Shown in pieces: positions 36,086 to 45,814 of a stretch of DNA of 64,000 nt (position 1 is its first letter; every line of letters starts with the position of its first letter). This DNA comes from Paracraurococcus lichenis (lineage in GTDB: Bacteria > Pseudomonadota > Alphaproteobacteria > Acetobacterales > Acetobacteraceae). The stretch spans positions 93,763 through 157,762 of the forward strand of contig NZ_JAUTWS010000016.1 in assembly GCF_030657435.1 (NCBI RefSeq), in the 5' to 3' direction. The notes beneath the pieces are model-generated. The model saw only the letters and a list, made by a program, of their open reading frames with translations. It searched no databases and had not been told where the DNA came from. Both the position numbers and the translations under genes were made by a program.

Positions 36086-37015
36086 ATGCAAACCGTGGCC
36101 CGCGCCCCGATCGACGCCTTGCGCCCGCGCCGCCTGCGCCGGCGCAAGCCGCTCCGCTTCCACAGCCGGCTGCCCGGCGGGCGTCTGTTCGACGTCTTCG
36201 AGGACAGGCCGCTCGGCGGTCGGGTGCGCGCCGTCCGGCGGCTGGTGCTGGTGCTGCTCTGGACCCTGCTCTGCATCCCGGTCCAGGCGGCGCTGCTGGC
36301 CCTGCCGGGCGAGGCCAGGGCAAGCTTCCCGCGGGTCTATCACCGCACGCTCTGCTGGCTGCTCGGCATAAGGGTGCAGGTCGTTGGCACGCCCAGCCGG
36401 GACCGGCCGGTGCTCTTCGTCTCCAACCACTCCTCCTGGCTCGACATCCCGGTCCTCGGCGGGCTGCTGGCCGCGCCCTTCGTGGCGAAGTCCGAGGTCG
36501 GGACCTGGCCGGTCATCCGCACCGTGGCGCGGCTCGGCCGCACCGTCTTCGTCAGCCGCAGCCGCGGCGCGACGGCGCAGGAGGCGACGGAGATGCGCGC
36601 CCGCATGGCGGCCGGCGACAGCCTGATCCTCTTCCCCGAGGGCACCAGCAACGACGGCACCCGGGTGCTGCCCTTCCGCAGCCCCTTCTTCGCCATCGCC
36701 GAGGGGGCGCGGCAGGTGCAGCCGGTCTCGGTGGTCTATGACCGTCTCGGCGGGCTGCCGGCCTGCCGGCGGGACCGGCCGCTGTTTGCCTGGTACGGCG
36801 ACATGGAGATCGCCAGCCATGCCTGGCGGCTCGCCCGCCGCAGCGGTGCGCGGGTGACGGTGGTGTTCCACGAGCCCTTCCCGCCCGGCCTGCTGCCCAA
36901 CCGCAAGGCGCTGGCGGCGGAAGCGGAGCGGATCGTGTCATTGGGCGCCGAGCGGCTGCGGCAGAACCGGCCGGTCGTGCCCATCGCGCCACAGCGTCAC
37001 CCATCCGCCGCTTGA
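36086..37015 (+). CDS. lysophospholipid acyltransferase family protein (PlsC-like)
   Basis: 309 aa. One N-terminal membrane helix (residues ~52-72, 'LVLVLLWTLLCIPVQAALLA') anchors the acyltransferase domain with motif I 'SNHSSWLDIP' (HX4D), motif II 'VFVSRSRGATAQEA' and motif III 'LILFPEGTSNDG'. It transfers an acyl chain to a lysolipid or glycerophosphate at the inner membrane; whether it is the 1-acyl-G3P acyltransferase or an ornithine-lipid enzyme (OlsA) cannot be decided. Confidence 0.88.
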   Translation: MQTVARAPIDALRPRRLRRRKPLRFHSRLPGGRLFDVFEDRPLGGRVRAVRRLVLVLLWTLLCIPVQAALLALPGEARASFPRVYHRTLCWLLGIRVQVVGTPSRDRPVLFVSNHSSWLDIPVLGGLLAAPFVAKSEVGTWPVIRTVARLGRTVFVSRSRGATAQEATEMRARMAAGDSLILFPEGTSNDGTRVLPFRSPFFAIAEGARQVQPVSVVYDRLGGLPACRRDRPLFAWYGDMEIASHAWRLARRSGARVTVVFHEPFPPGLLPNRKALAAEAERIVSLGAERLRQNRPVVPIAPQRHPSAA

Positions 37016-37180
37016 CCGGCAGGGCCCGGGTGCCCGAGGCTTCCTTCGTGGTTCGAATCGGCCCCGTGGCCCGGCACCGGCCGGCCCCGGCAGGCGCTTG
37101 ACCCGGCAGCGGGCCTTGCGCATCTGCCCCGCGGACCCCGGCATCCCATCGCGGCCGGGGCGGCGGAGTGTTTTCCCGGC

Positions 37181-38584
37181 ATGACCACGACTGCGTCCAC
37201 CCCCCGGAAGCGGCTCTTCATCCGGACCTGGGGCTGTCAGATGAACGTCTATGACAGCGCCCGGATGGCCGATGTCCTGGCGCCCATCGGCTATGTGCCG
37301 ACGGAGACGCCGGAGGGGGCCGACATGGTCATCCTCAATACCTGCCACATCCGGGAGAAGGCGACGGAGAAGCTCTTCTCCGAGCTCGGCCGGCTGCGGG
37401 AAGCGAAGGCGGCGAGGCGGGCGGAAGGCGGGGAGATGGTGCTCGCCGTCGCCGGCTGCGTCGCCCAGGCGGAAGGGGCGGAGATCACCGCCCGCGCCCC
37501 CTGGGTGGACATCGTCCTCGGGCCGCAGACCTATCACCGCCTGCCGGAGATGGTCGCCCGCGCCAGCCGCGCCGCAGGCGCCGTGATCGAGACCGAGTTC
37601 CCCGCCGAGGACAAGTTCGACCACCTGCCGGATGCCGCCGCCCCGCAGGGGGTGACCGCCTTCCTCACGGTGCAGGAGGGCTGCGACAAGTTCTGCAGCT
37701 TCTGCGTCGTGCCCTATACCCGCGGCGCCGAGTTCTCCCGCCCCGTCGCGCAGGTGCTGGCCGAGGCGAAGCGGCTGGTCGCGGCCGGGGCGCGGGAGGT
37801 GACGCTGCTCGGCCAGAACGTCAACGCCTGGCATGGCGAAGGCCCGGATGGCCGCGACTGGGGCCTCGGCCGGCTGCTGCGGGCACTGGCGGAGATCCCC
37901 GGCCTGCTGCGGCTGCGCTACACCACCAGCCATCCGCGGGACGTGGACGAGGACCTGATCGCGGCGCATCGCGACCTGCCCAGCCTCATGCCCTTCCTGC
38001 ACCTCCCGGTGCAGAGCGGCAGCGACCGGGTGCTCGCCGCCATGAACCGCGGCCATACCGCGGCCGATTTCCTCCGCATCGTCGACCGCCTGCGGGAGGT
38101 GCGGCCGGACCTCGCCCTCTCCTCCGACTTTATCGCCGGCCATCCCGGCGAGACGGCCGAGGATTTCGAGCGGACCATGGACCTCGTCCGCCGGGTCGGC
38201 TTCGCCCAGGCTTTTTCTTTCAAATACTCATCGCGCCCTGGAACGCCGGCCGCCGGCGCGCCATTTCAGGTGCCGGAGGCGGACAAGGATGCACGGCTGC
38301 AGGCGCTCCAGGCGCTGCTCAGGGACCAGCAGGACGCGTTCAATCGCTCGCGCGTCGGCATGACCTTCCCCGTGCTCTTCACCGGCCCCGGCCGGCATCC
38401 CGGCCAGGTCGCCGGCCGCACCCCCTGGCTGCAGCCCCTGCACCTGACCGGACCGCTGTCGCTGGTCGGCACCGAAGCCCCCGTCACGGTGCTCGCCGCG
38501 CATCCGAACTCCCTCTCCGGCCGGCTGGCAGCCGGGGAGGCCGTCTCCCATGTCCAGCCCGAAGAGGAGCCTGCGCCCGCTTGA
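37181..38584 (+). CDS. miaB: tRNA-2-methylthio-N6-dimethylallyladenosine synthase
   Basis: 467 aa. UPF0004 domain with cysteines in '[11 protein letters not shown]', '[10 protein letters not shown]' and '[10 protein letters not shown]'; radical SAM cluster C168-x3-C172-x2-C175 in '[14 protein letters not shown]'; C-terminal TRAM domain. It adds the methylthio group to i6A37 of tRNAs. First gene of the miaB-phoH-ybeY-corC operon; the stop overlaps the phoH start. Confidence 0.97.
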   Translation: MTTTASTPRKRLFIRTWGCQMNVYDSARMADVLAPIGYVPTETPEGADMVILNTCHIREKATEKLFSELGRLREAKAARRAEGGEMVLAVAGCVAQAEGAEITARAPWVDIVLGPQTYHRLPEMVARASRAAGAVIETEFPAEDKFDHLPDAAAPQGVTAFLTVQEGCDKFCSFCVVPYTRGAEFSRPVAQVLAEAKRLVAAGAREVTLLGQNVNAWHGEGPDGRDWGLGRLLRALAEIPGLLRLRYTTSHPRDVDEDLIAAHRDLPSLMPFLHLPVQSGSDRVLAAMNRGHTAADFLRIVDRLREVRPDLALSSDFIAGHPGETAEDFERTMDLVRRVGFAQAFSFKYSSRPGTPAAGAPFQVPEADKDARLQALQALLRDQQDAFNRSRVGMTFPVLFTGPGRHPGQVAGRTPWLQPLHLTGPLSLVGTEAPVTVLAAHPNSLSGRLAAGEAVSHVQPEEEPAPA

Positions 38585-39660
38585 ACACCGCCGCCATCGC
38601 CCTCCGGCCCGGGGAAAGGGGCGCCCTGCCGCGCCCGGTTCCCTCCACCCCCGAACAGCGGACCGTCACCCTGCAGTTCGACGACAATGCCCTGCTCCCC
38701 CTGCTCTACGGGGAACACGACCGCCACCTCGCGCGGATCGAGCAGCGGCTCGGGGTAAGGCTCGGCTCCCGCGGCAACCGATTGACCATCGCGGGGACGC
38801 CGGAGCGGACCGAGGTGGCCGAGGCCGCGCTGCGGGCCTTGTGGCGGCGGCTGGAGAAGGGGCAGGGCGTGACCACGGCGGATGTGGAGGCGGCGCTGCG
38901 CATGGCGGAAGGCGAGGCGGAGAACGACCCGCGCCTGCCGCTGCAGGACACGCCGGAGATCCGGACCCGCAAGGCGGCCATCGCCCCGCGCAGCCCGGCC
39001 CAGGCGGCCTATATCGACATGCTGGCCCGGCACGAGATGGTCTTCGGCGTCGGCCCGGCCGGCACGGGGAAGACCTACCTGGCCGTGGCCCAGGGCGTCG
39101 CGCTGCTCCAGGCCGGCCGCGTCGACCGGATCGTGCTCTCGCGGCCGGCGGTCGAGGCGGGCGAGCGCCTGGGCTTCCTGCCCGGCGACATGAAGGAAAA
39201 GGTGGATCCTTACCTCCGGCCCCTTTATGACGCACTGCACGACATGCTGCCGGCGGAACAGGTGGCCCGGAGGATTGCATCCGGGGAGATCGAGATCGCG
39301 CCCCTCGCCTTCATGCGCGGGCGCACGCTGGCGCACTGCTTCGCCATCCTGGACGAGGCGCAGAACACCACGCCGGCGCAGATGAAGATGTTCCTCACCC
39401 GCATGGGCGAGGGGACGAGGATGGTGATCACCGGCGATCCGACCCAGGTCGATCTGCCCGGTGGCCAGCAGAGCGGGCTGGCCGAGGCGCTGCGCATCCT
39501 GGACGGGGTGCCGGGCATCGGGGTGGCCCGCTTCGACGAGCGCGACGTGGTGCGCCACCCGCTGGTGGCGCGGATCGTCGCGGCTTACGGGCGTGCCGAC
39601 GTCTCTGCCGAACAGCAGGGCCGCCGGGGGAAGAAGGAACAGGATGGAACCGGGAAGTAG
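38581..39660 (+). CDS. PhoH family ATPase
   Basis: 359 aa. An N-terminal KH-like part ('[20 protein letters not shown]') precedes the PhoH P-loop domain: Walker A '[15 protein letters not shown]', '[20 protein letters not shown]' (Walker B region) and '[13 protein letters not shown]'. A predicted RNA-associated ATPase. The start is a TTG overlapping the miaB stop (TTGA), which implies translational coupling; no better in-frame start is visible. Confidence 0.93.
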   Translation: MNTAAIALRPGERGALPRPVPSTPEQRTVTLQFDDNALLPLLYGEHDRHLARIEQRLGVRLGSRGNRLTIAGTPERTEVAEAALRALWRRLEKGQGVTTADVEAALRMAEGEAENDPRLPLQDTPEIRTRKAAIAPRSPAQAAYIDMLARHEMVFGVGPAGTGKTYLAVAQGVALLQAGRVDRIVLSRPAVEAGERLGFLPGDMKEKVDPYLRPLYDALHDMLPAEQVARRIASGEIEIAPLAFMRGRTLAHCFAILDEAQNTTPAQMKMFLTRMGEGTRMVITGDPTQVDLPGGQQSGLAEALRILDGVPGIGVARFDERDVVRHPLVARIVAAYGRADVSAEQQGRRGKKEQDGTGK

Positions 39661-40183
39661 CCGTCCCGGCCTGGCGGGGGACCCTCCCCCCGCCGATGCC
39701 GGGATCTGGGATGAGGAGGACCAGCCTCCGCAATCCGTGGAGGTCGAGGTGATCCTGGCCGAGCCGGCCTGGCGGCGCCTGGTGCCGCGGGCCGAGGCCC
39801 TGGCCCGCCGCGCCGTCGCCGCCGCGCTGCAGGGCAGCGGGGAGGCCGGCACCGTCAGCGTCCTGCTGGCGGACGACCGCGAACTGAGGCGCCTGAACGG
39901 CGCGCATCGCGGCAAGGACAAGCCCACCAACGTGCTGAGCTTCCCGGGCACGGGGGGGCATCTCGGCGACATCGCCCTCGCCCTCGGCGTGGTGCGGCGG
40001 GAGGCCGCGGCTTCGGCCAAGCGGCCGGCCGCGCATTTCGCGCATCTCGTCGCCCATGGCGCCCTGCACCTGATCGGCCATGACCACCTCGCCGCCGGCG
40101 AGGCGCGGCGGATGGAGCGCGCGGAGGCGCGGGCCATGCACCGCCTCCGCCTGCCCAATCCCTGGCGCGAGGTGCCGGCATGA
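39644..40183 (+). CDS. ybeY: endoribonuclease YbeY (rRNA maturation factor)
   Basis: 179 aa. The zinc site is 'VAHGALHLIGHDHLAAGEA' (HGxLHLxGHDH), and 'NVLSFPG' is the second conserved block. A metal-dependent RNase for 16S rRNA 3'-end maturation and ribosome quality control. It begins 17 bases inside the end of phoH in another frame and overlaps the start of the following CBS gene by four bases. Confidence 0.95.
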   Translation: MEPGSSRPGLAGDPPPADAGIWDEEDQPPQSVEVEVILAEPAWRRLVPRAEALARRAVAAALQGSGEAGTVSVLLADDRELRRLNGAHRGKDKPTNVLSFPGTGGHLGDIALALGVVRREAAASAKRPAAHFAHLVAHGALHLIGHDHLAAGEARRMERAEARAMHRLRLPNPWREVPA

Positions 40184-41097
40184 GCATGTCGAACTCCGAG
40201 GCGCGCGAGCACCGCCAGGGCATTCTCTGGCGGCTGCAGGGCCTCCTCCGCCGGCGGGAGGCGGAGAGCGTCCGCGACCGCATGGAGGAGCTGATCGAGG
40301 AGCGCGAGGAGCCGCGCCGCGACGGCCACCGCAATGGCGAGGACCGCGACGAGTTCAGCGCGCAGGAGCGCGCGGTGCTCGGCAATGTCCTCAAGCTGCG
40401 GGGCAAGACCGCGTCCGACGTCATGGTGCCGCGGGCCGACATCATGGCCATGCCGGAGGATTTCACGCTGGACCAGGCGATCCGGCTGATCCAGCGGGAC
40501 GGCCATAGCCGCTACCCGGTCTTCCGCGGCCAGCTCGACGAGATCGTCGGCATGGTCCACATCAAGGACGTCTTCGCCGCGGTGGGGCGGGAGGCGCCCT
40601 TCGACCTCAAGGCCATCCTGCGCAAGCCGCTCTTCACCGTGCCCAGCGTGCCCGTGCTGGACCTGCTGCTGCAGATGCGCACCGCGCGCATCCACATGGC
40701 GCTGGTCGTGGACGAGTATGGCGGCATCGACGGCCTGGTCACGATCGAGGACCTGGTCGAGACCATCACCGGCGACATCTCCGACGAGCATGACGAGGAC
40801 CTGCCGCCGCAGATGGTCGAGCGTCCCGACGGCACCATCGAGCTCGACGCGCGGATGCCGGTCGAGGCCTTCGAGCAGAAGATCGGCGCCGTGCTGACCG
40901 AGGAGGAGCGGGCCGCCGACATCGACACGGTGGGCGGGCTGGTCTTCACCCTGGCGGGTCGGGTGCCGGCAAGGGGCGAGCTGGTCTCGCATCCCTCGGG
41001 CCTGGAGTTCCGGGTGCTGGAGGCCGATCCCCGGCGCATCCGGCGGCTGAGGGTGAGGAAGCCCGGGACGCAGCCGGCGAAGCAGGCGGCGGAATAG
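40180..41097 (+). CDS. CorC/HlyC family transporter-associated protein
   Basis: 305 aa, soluble. Two CBS domains ('DVMVPRADIMAMPEDFTLDQ' and 'VDEYGGIDGLVTIEDLVETI') are followed by the CorC_HlyC domain ('EERAADIDTVGGLVFTLAGR'). Linked to Mg2+/Co2+ efflux or haemolysin-like functions. Fourth gene of the operon; the lnt gene that usually follows here in proteobacteria is not present. Confidence 0.93.
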   Translation: MSMSNSEAREHRQGILWRLQGLLRRREAESVRDRMEELIEEREEPRRDGHRNGEDRDEFSAQERAVLGNVLKLRGKTASDVMVPRADIMAMPEDFTLDQAIRLIQRDGHSRYPVFRGQLDEIVGMVHIKDVFAAVGREAPFDLKAILRKPLFTVPSVPVLDLLLQMRTARIHMALVVDEYGGIDGLVTIEDLVETITGDISDEHDEDLPPQMVERPDGTIELDARMPVEAFEQKIGAVLTEEERAADIDTVGGLVFTLAGRVPARGELVSHPSGLEFRVLEADPRRIRRLRVRKPGTQPAKQAAE

Positions 41098-41175
41098 CCC
41101 AGCCCGGCGATCCCGCCGAGGGAACCGATTCGCGTCTTCCCGCTTCACCCATAGGGCGAATCGAGGGGGACAGCG

Positions 41176-41628
41176 ATGCCGTTCAAAGGCAGGCCACCCG
41201 GCAGCGGGTCGGGCGAGATGTCGCGCCGGACCCAGGCACTGCGGCCGAACATCGCGCTCGAGCCGAAGGAGGCCGCGAAGGCCCGCGCCCTGCGGCGGCA
41301 GGGCTTGGCGCCGGGCGAGATTGCGCAGCGCTTCAACGTCCCGGTCGAGGAGGTGGAGAAGGCGCTGGTGCAGATGCGCAGCCCCCGCCCCGAATCCACC
41401 CGCGGCACGCTGAACGTGACGCTGGCGGCGCACCGCTTCGTCATGGCGGAGCGGCAGGGCGAGGAGCCGCTCTGGCAGACCGTGGACCGGCTGGTGGACG
41501 AGCTGATGCGGTTGCGGCAGCAGGCGGTGAAGCCGGCCCCGGCGGCGCGGAAGCCGCGGGAGGCGAAGGCGGACGAGCTGCTGCCCGGGCTGCTGCCCGA
41601 CATGCGCCCGGAGCCCGGGCCTCACTGA
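41176..41628 (+). CDS. hypothetical protein with helix-turn-helix-like segment
   Basis: 150 aa, family not recognised. Residues ~35-65 ('EAAKARALRRQGLAPGEIAQ' then 'RFNVPVEEVEKALVQM') resemble a resolvase/sigma-4-type helix-turn-helix. The middle contains 'TLNVTLAAHRFVMAERQGEE' and the end is Pro/Ala/Lys-rich. No signal peptide. A small DNA-binding protein is plausible but unproven. It stands alone between the corC operon and the endonuclease III gene. Confidence 0.65.
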   Translation: MPFKGRPPGSGSGEMSRRTQALRPNIALEPKEAAKARALRRQGLAPGEIAQRFNVPVEEVEKALVQMRSPRPESTRGTLNVTLAAHRFVMAERQGEEPLWQTVDRLVDELMRLRQQAVKPAPAARKPREAKADELLPGLLPDMRPEPGPH

Positions 41629-41698
41629 GGCACCCGAGGGCCGGAGGCCCGAATGGGGCCGCCCGACAAACCGGGGCGGCGCGCCGCGTTGGGGCAAC

Positions 41699-42436
41699 AT
41701 GCCCCGGCCCCGCAACACCCCTTCCCCTGATTCCGCCCCCGCCCCCCGTATTCTCCTGCCCGCAGCGCTGCCCGCGCCGGACAAGGACCCCTTCGACATC
41801 GACCAGGTCTTCCGCCTGCTGCGCGGCGCGACCGCCGGCCTGCCCAAGGCGGCGATGTTCGACCTGCGCGACCAGGGCTATGCCTCGCCCTTCGAGCAGC
41901 TCGTCGCGGCGCTGATCTCCGCCCGGACGCGGGACGAGACGACCATCCCGGTCTGCCACCGCCTCTTCGCCCGCGCCCGCAGGCCGGAGGCGATGGCCGA
42001 GCTGCCAGAGGCGGAGCTGGTCGGGCTGCTACACGGCGCGACCTTCCCCGAGCCCAAGGCGCGCGACATCCTCGCCCTCTCCCGCCAGATCGCCGCGGCC
42101 GGCGCGGTGCCGGACACGATGGAGGGCCTTCAGGCGCTGCGCGGCGTCGGGCCGAAGATCGCGGCGCTGACGCTCGGCGTCGGCTTCGGGAAGCCCGCCA
42201 TCTCGGTCGACATCCACGTCCACCGCATCACCAACCGCTGGGGCTATGTCGCGGCCTCGACGCCGGAGCGGACCATGCAGGCGCTGCTGGCGGCGCTGCC
42301 GGAACGCTACTGGGTCGAGATCAACGAGCGGCTGGTGCCCTTCGGCAAGTTCGTCTGCACCGGGGAGCGGCCGCGCTGCTCCTCCTGCGCGCTGCAGCGG
42401 CAGTGCCGGCAGGTCGGGGTCACGTCGCATCGTTGA
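41699..42436 (+). CDS. nth: endonuclease III domain protein (DNA glycosylase)
   Basis: 245 aa. A helix-hairpin-helix 'LRGVGPKIAALTLGVGFGK' holds the catalytic lysine, followed by the catalytic aspartate in 'SVDIHVHRITNRWG'. The 4Fe-4S cluster is C-x6-C-x2-C-x5-C in 'CTGERPRCSSCALQRQC'. It removes oxidised pyrimidines and cuts abasic sites. The N-terminus is ~25 residues longer than in E. coli Nth and proline-rich. Confidence 0.92.
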   Translation: MPRPRNTPSPDSAPAPRILLPAALPAPDKDPFDIDQVFRLLRGATAGLPKAAMFDLRDQGYASPFEQLVAALISARTRDETTIPVCHRLFARARRPEAMAELPEAELVGLLHGATFPEPKARDILALSRQIAAAGAVPDTMEGLQALRGVGPKIAALTLGVGFGKPAISVDIHVHRITNRWGYVAASTPERTMQALLAALPERYWVEINERLVPFGKFVCTGERPRCSSCALQRQCRQVGVTSHR

Positions 42437-42510
42437 GCGGGTCCCTGCCCCTCCCCCGCCGGGCGCAGGCGGGCTAGGCTGCGGACAAAACCGGCCAGGA
42501 GGAAACCCGC

Positions 42511-43398
42511 ATGACCCTCTCCATCCGCCCCGCCAACCCCGAGCGCCCGGACTTCGTGGGCGAGGTCTCGGGCGTCTCCATCCGCGACGGCGTCTCGGCG
42601 GCCGAGGCCGCGGCGATCGAGGCGGGGATGGACCGCTACGGCGTCCTCGTCTTCCGCGACCAGGACATCGACGACGCGCAGCAGATCGCCTTCAGCCGCC
42701 ATTTCGGCCCGCTGGAGATGGCCACCGGCGACATCGTGCAGGGCGAGCAGCGGCGGCTGTCGATGGAGGTGAACGACATCTCCAACCTCAATCGCGACGG
42801 CTCGGTCATGGCGCGGGACGACCGCAAGCGGCTCTTCTCGCTCGGCAACATGCTCTGGCACAGCGACAGCAGCTTCAAGGCGACGCCGGCCAAGTTCTCC
42901 CTGCTCTCGGCCCGGGTCATCCCCGGGGCGGGCGGCAACACCGAATTCGCCGATATGCGCCGGGCCTGGGACACGCTGGAGGAGGAGACGAAGGCGCAGG
43001 TGCGCGACCTCATCTGCGAGCACAGCCAGATCTACTCGCGCGGCACGCTGGGCTTCACCGACTTCACGGAGGAGGAGCGGGCGAAATGGGCGCCGGTGCC
43101 GCAGCGCCTGGTGCGGCGGCATCCGCGGACGGGGCGGCTCTCGCTCTTCCTGTCGTCGCATGCCGGCGCCATCCAGGGCTGGCCGATCCCCGAGGCGCGG
43201 GCGCTGCTGCGCGACCTGACGGAGCACGCGACGCAGCGCGAGAACGTCCATGCCCATGTCTGGCGGCCGCATGACCTGGTGATGTGGGACAACCGCGTCA
43301 CCATGCACCGCGCCCGGCGCTATGACGCCAAGGCGGTGCGCGACCTGCACCGGACGACGGTCGCCGACATGGCCCCGACGCTCGAGCAGGCGGCCTGA
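42511..43398 (+). CDS. TauD/TfdA family Fe(II)/2-oxoglutarate dioxygenase (copy 1)
   Basis: 295 aa. The metal-binding triad is H117-x-D119 (MLWHSDSSFK) and H266 (NRVTMHRARRYD); the 2OG-binding arginine is in the same C-terminal block. Members hydroxylate taurine, 2,4-D or related compounds using Fe(II) and 2-oxoglutarate. Closely similar to the protein at 52658-53554 (both have 'WHSDSSFKATPAK' and 'LVMWDNR'). The substrate is unknown. A strong hairpin follows at 43416. Confidence 0.9.
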   Translation: MTLSIRPANPERPDFVGEVSGVSIRDGVSAAEAAAIEAGMDRYGVLVFRDQDIDDAQQIAFSRHFGPLEMATGDIVQGEQRRLSMEVNDISNLNRDGSVMARDDRKRLFSLGNMLWHSDSSFKATPAKFSLLSARVIPGAGGNTEFADMRRAWDTLEEETKAQVRDLICEHSQIYSRGTLGFTDFTEEERAKWAPVPQRLVRRHPRTGRLSLFLSSHAGAIQGWPIPEARALLRDLTEHATQRENVHAHVWRPHDLVMWDNRVTMHRARRYDAKAVRDLHRTTVADMAPTLEQAA

Positions 43399-43415
43399 CG
43401 CCGCACCGGTGACAG

Positions 43416-43449
43416 GTGGCCCCTGGCCAGCCGCAACGCCAGGGGCCAC
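43416..43449 (+). terminator. hairpin after the dioxygenase gene
   Basis: GTGGCCCCTGGC and GCCAGGGGCCAC form a perfect 12-base stem with a 10-base loop, 18 bases after the stop codon. No T-tract. Confidence 0.65.
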
Positions 43450-43565
43450 ACCGAACCATCTGCTACACCGAGGTCGAACAAGCGGCTGCGACCCCGGACG
43501 GACTCCATGCCTGCCCTGCCTCTACGCGGCATGGCGGTTCCAGCGGGACGAAATACTTCCTGGGC

Positions 43566-43760
43566 TCAGATCAACTGGTTGTCCTCCCCGTCGCCCGGAA
43601 ATCGGGACACCGGGGTCGCCGCAGGTTTCGGACCGGGCCTCGTCGGCACGGCCATCCGCGGCTTCGGGATGAAGAAGGCTGCAATCAGGCTGAACAGAAA
43701 GGTCACGAAACGGCCAGGGAGCCGGAAAGCACCCCCGAGGCCCTGATGGGCGGTCTGCAA
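43566..43760 (-). CDS. possible small membrane protein
   Basis: A 64-codon open frame on the minus strand starting at TTG 43760, which is preceded by a good ribosome binding site (caggagacgcca). It encodes one hydrophobic stretch 'FVTFLFSLIAAFFIP' (about residues 18-32) followed by a Pro/Arg-rich tail. It sits in a 527-base gap between the dioxygenase and gpsA. Family not recognised; it may be spurious. Confidence 0.3.
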   Translation of the reverse strand: MQTAHQGLGGAFRLPGRFVTFLFSLIAAFFIPKPRMAVPTRPGPKPAATPVSRFPGDGEDNQLI

Positions 43761-43775
43761 TGGCGTCTCCTGCAA

Positions 43776-43925
43776 TCGATCCGGTAATGGTTTCTCCCTG
43801 CCTGGAACACGATGTCCGTACCCGGCACGGGAACCCTAGGCAGCCGGTCGCACCCTGGCATCCAACACATGATATATGCCGCGGAAAGGAAACGCCCGTT
43901 GAGCGGAGCGTGACGTCGCGCCGGG
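43776..43925. other. AT-richer intergenic patch before gpsA
   Basis: This stretch holds 'atgatatatgcc', one of the few AT-rich clusters of the window. It could be a promoter (for the small minus-strand frame) or a gene remnant. No RNA gene recognised. Confidence 0.3.
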
Positions 43926-44906
<981 letters not shown>

Positions 44907-44908
44907 CG

Positions 44909-45736
44909 CTATTCCTCCGCGATCCGGGTCATGGCCCAGCCCTGGCCGGGCTCGCCCTCCCCCAGCCTGTCCAGCAGCGCGGCGAGGATGGCGCCACCCT
45001 GCTCCTCGAACCGCCAGGGCGGGTTGGCGACAAGCAACCCGCAGCCGTTCAGCCGCTGCGGGTCGGTCGGCTCGCGCAGCCAGAGCTCGGCGGCGACCAG
45101 GTCGCGCACCCCGCTCTCCCGCAGCGCGGTGTGGAAGGCGCGGACCGGGGCACGGTGCTTGATCGGGTACCAGCAGGCCTGGATGGCAGCGCGGAAGCGG
45201 TGGCTGACCAGCGCGATGCCCTGGGCCAGGCGGTCGAATTCGCCCTCCTGCTCGAAGGGCGGGTCGACCAGGACGAGACCCCGCTTCTCCGGGAAGGGGG
45301 TCAGCGCCTTCAGCGCCTCCCAGCCGTCGCGGTGATGCACGGCCACCTGCGGGTCGCGGCGAAACAGGGCGCGGAGGGTGGCGTGGTCCTCCGGGTGCAG
45401 CTCGCAGGCCAGCAGGTGGTCCTGCGGGCGCAGCAGGGCGCGGACCAGGGCGGGGGAGCCGGGATAGGTCGCGGGAGCACCGGCCTGGCGCACGAGGCCG
45501 ACGTAGTCGGCGAGCGGCCCCTCGGCGATGTCGAGCAGCCGGCCGATGCCGCGCCGCCACTCGCCGGTGCGCTCGGCCTCGCTGGCCGCGAGGTCGTAGT
45601 GGCCAATGCCCGCATGGGTATCGAGCACGCGGAAGGGCTTCTCCTTCGCCGCCAGCGCGCGCAGCAGCCAGACCAGCAGCGCATGCTTCATGCAATCGGC
45701 GAAGTTGCCGGCGTGGAAGGCGTGTCGGTAGTTCAT
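44909..45736 (-). CDS. rlmJ: 23S rRNA (adenine(2030)-N6)-methyltransferase RlmJ
   Basis: 275 aa. The N-terminus 'MNYRHAFHAGNFADCMKHAL' is diagnostic of RlmJ; 'RVLDTHAGIGHYDL' is the SAM-binding motif and 'LVDPPFEQEGEF' the catalytic DPPF. It methylates A2030 of 23S rRNA. Just upstream of gpsA in a tight pair. Confidence 0.95.
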   Translation of the reverse strand: MNYRHAFHAGNFADCMKHALLVWLLRALAAKEKPFRVLDTHAGIGHYDLAASEAERTGEWRRGIGRLLDIAEGPLADYVGLVRQAGAPATYPGSPALVRALLRPQDHLLACELHPEDHATLRALFRRDPQVAVHHRDGWEALKALTPFPEKRGLVLVDPPFEQEGEFDRLAQGIALVSHRFRAAIQACWYPIKHRAPVRAFHTALRESGVRDLVAAELWLREPTDPQRLNGCGLLVANPPWRFEEQGGAILAALLDRLGEGEPGQGWAMTRIAEE

Positions 45737-45758
45737 GGCATGGCGGACTCAGGCCGGT

Positions 45759-45780
45759 CCAGGGGTCGCTTGACCCCTGG
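45759..45780. terminator. hairpin upstream of rlmJ
   Basis: CCAGGGGTC and GACCCCTGG pair perfectly (9 bases) around GCTT. It lies between the SDR stop and the rlmJ start, the second of two hairpins read after the SDR gene. Confidence 0.6.
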
Positions 45781-45789
45781 CGGGGTGGT

Positions 45790-45812
45790 CTGGAGGGGCA
45801 GCGCCCCTCCAG
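45790..45812 (-). terminator. hairpin directly after the SDR gene
   Basis: CTGGAGGGGC and GCCCCTCCAG pair perfectly (10 bases) around AGC, two bases beyond the SDR stop. Together with the next hairpin it probably ends the purF-SDR transcript. Confidence 0.65.
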
Positions 45813-45814
45813 TC

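Noticed and set aside
37051..37059. GTTCGAATC resembling a tRNA T-loop
   Set aside because: The bases on either side do not form a T stem, and no acceptor, D or anticodon stems could be found around it.
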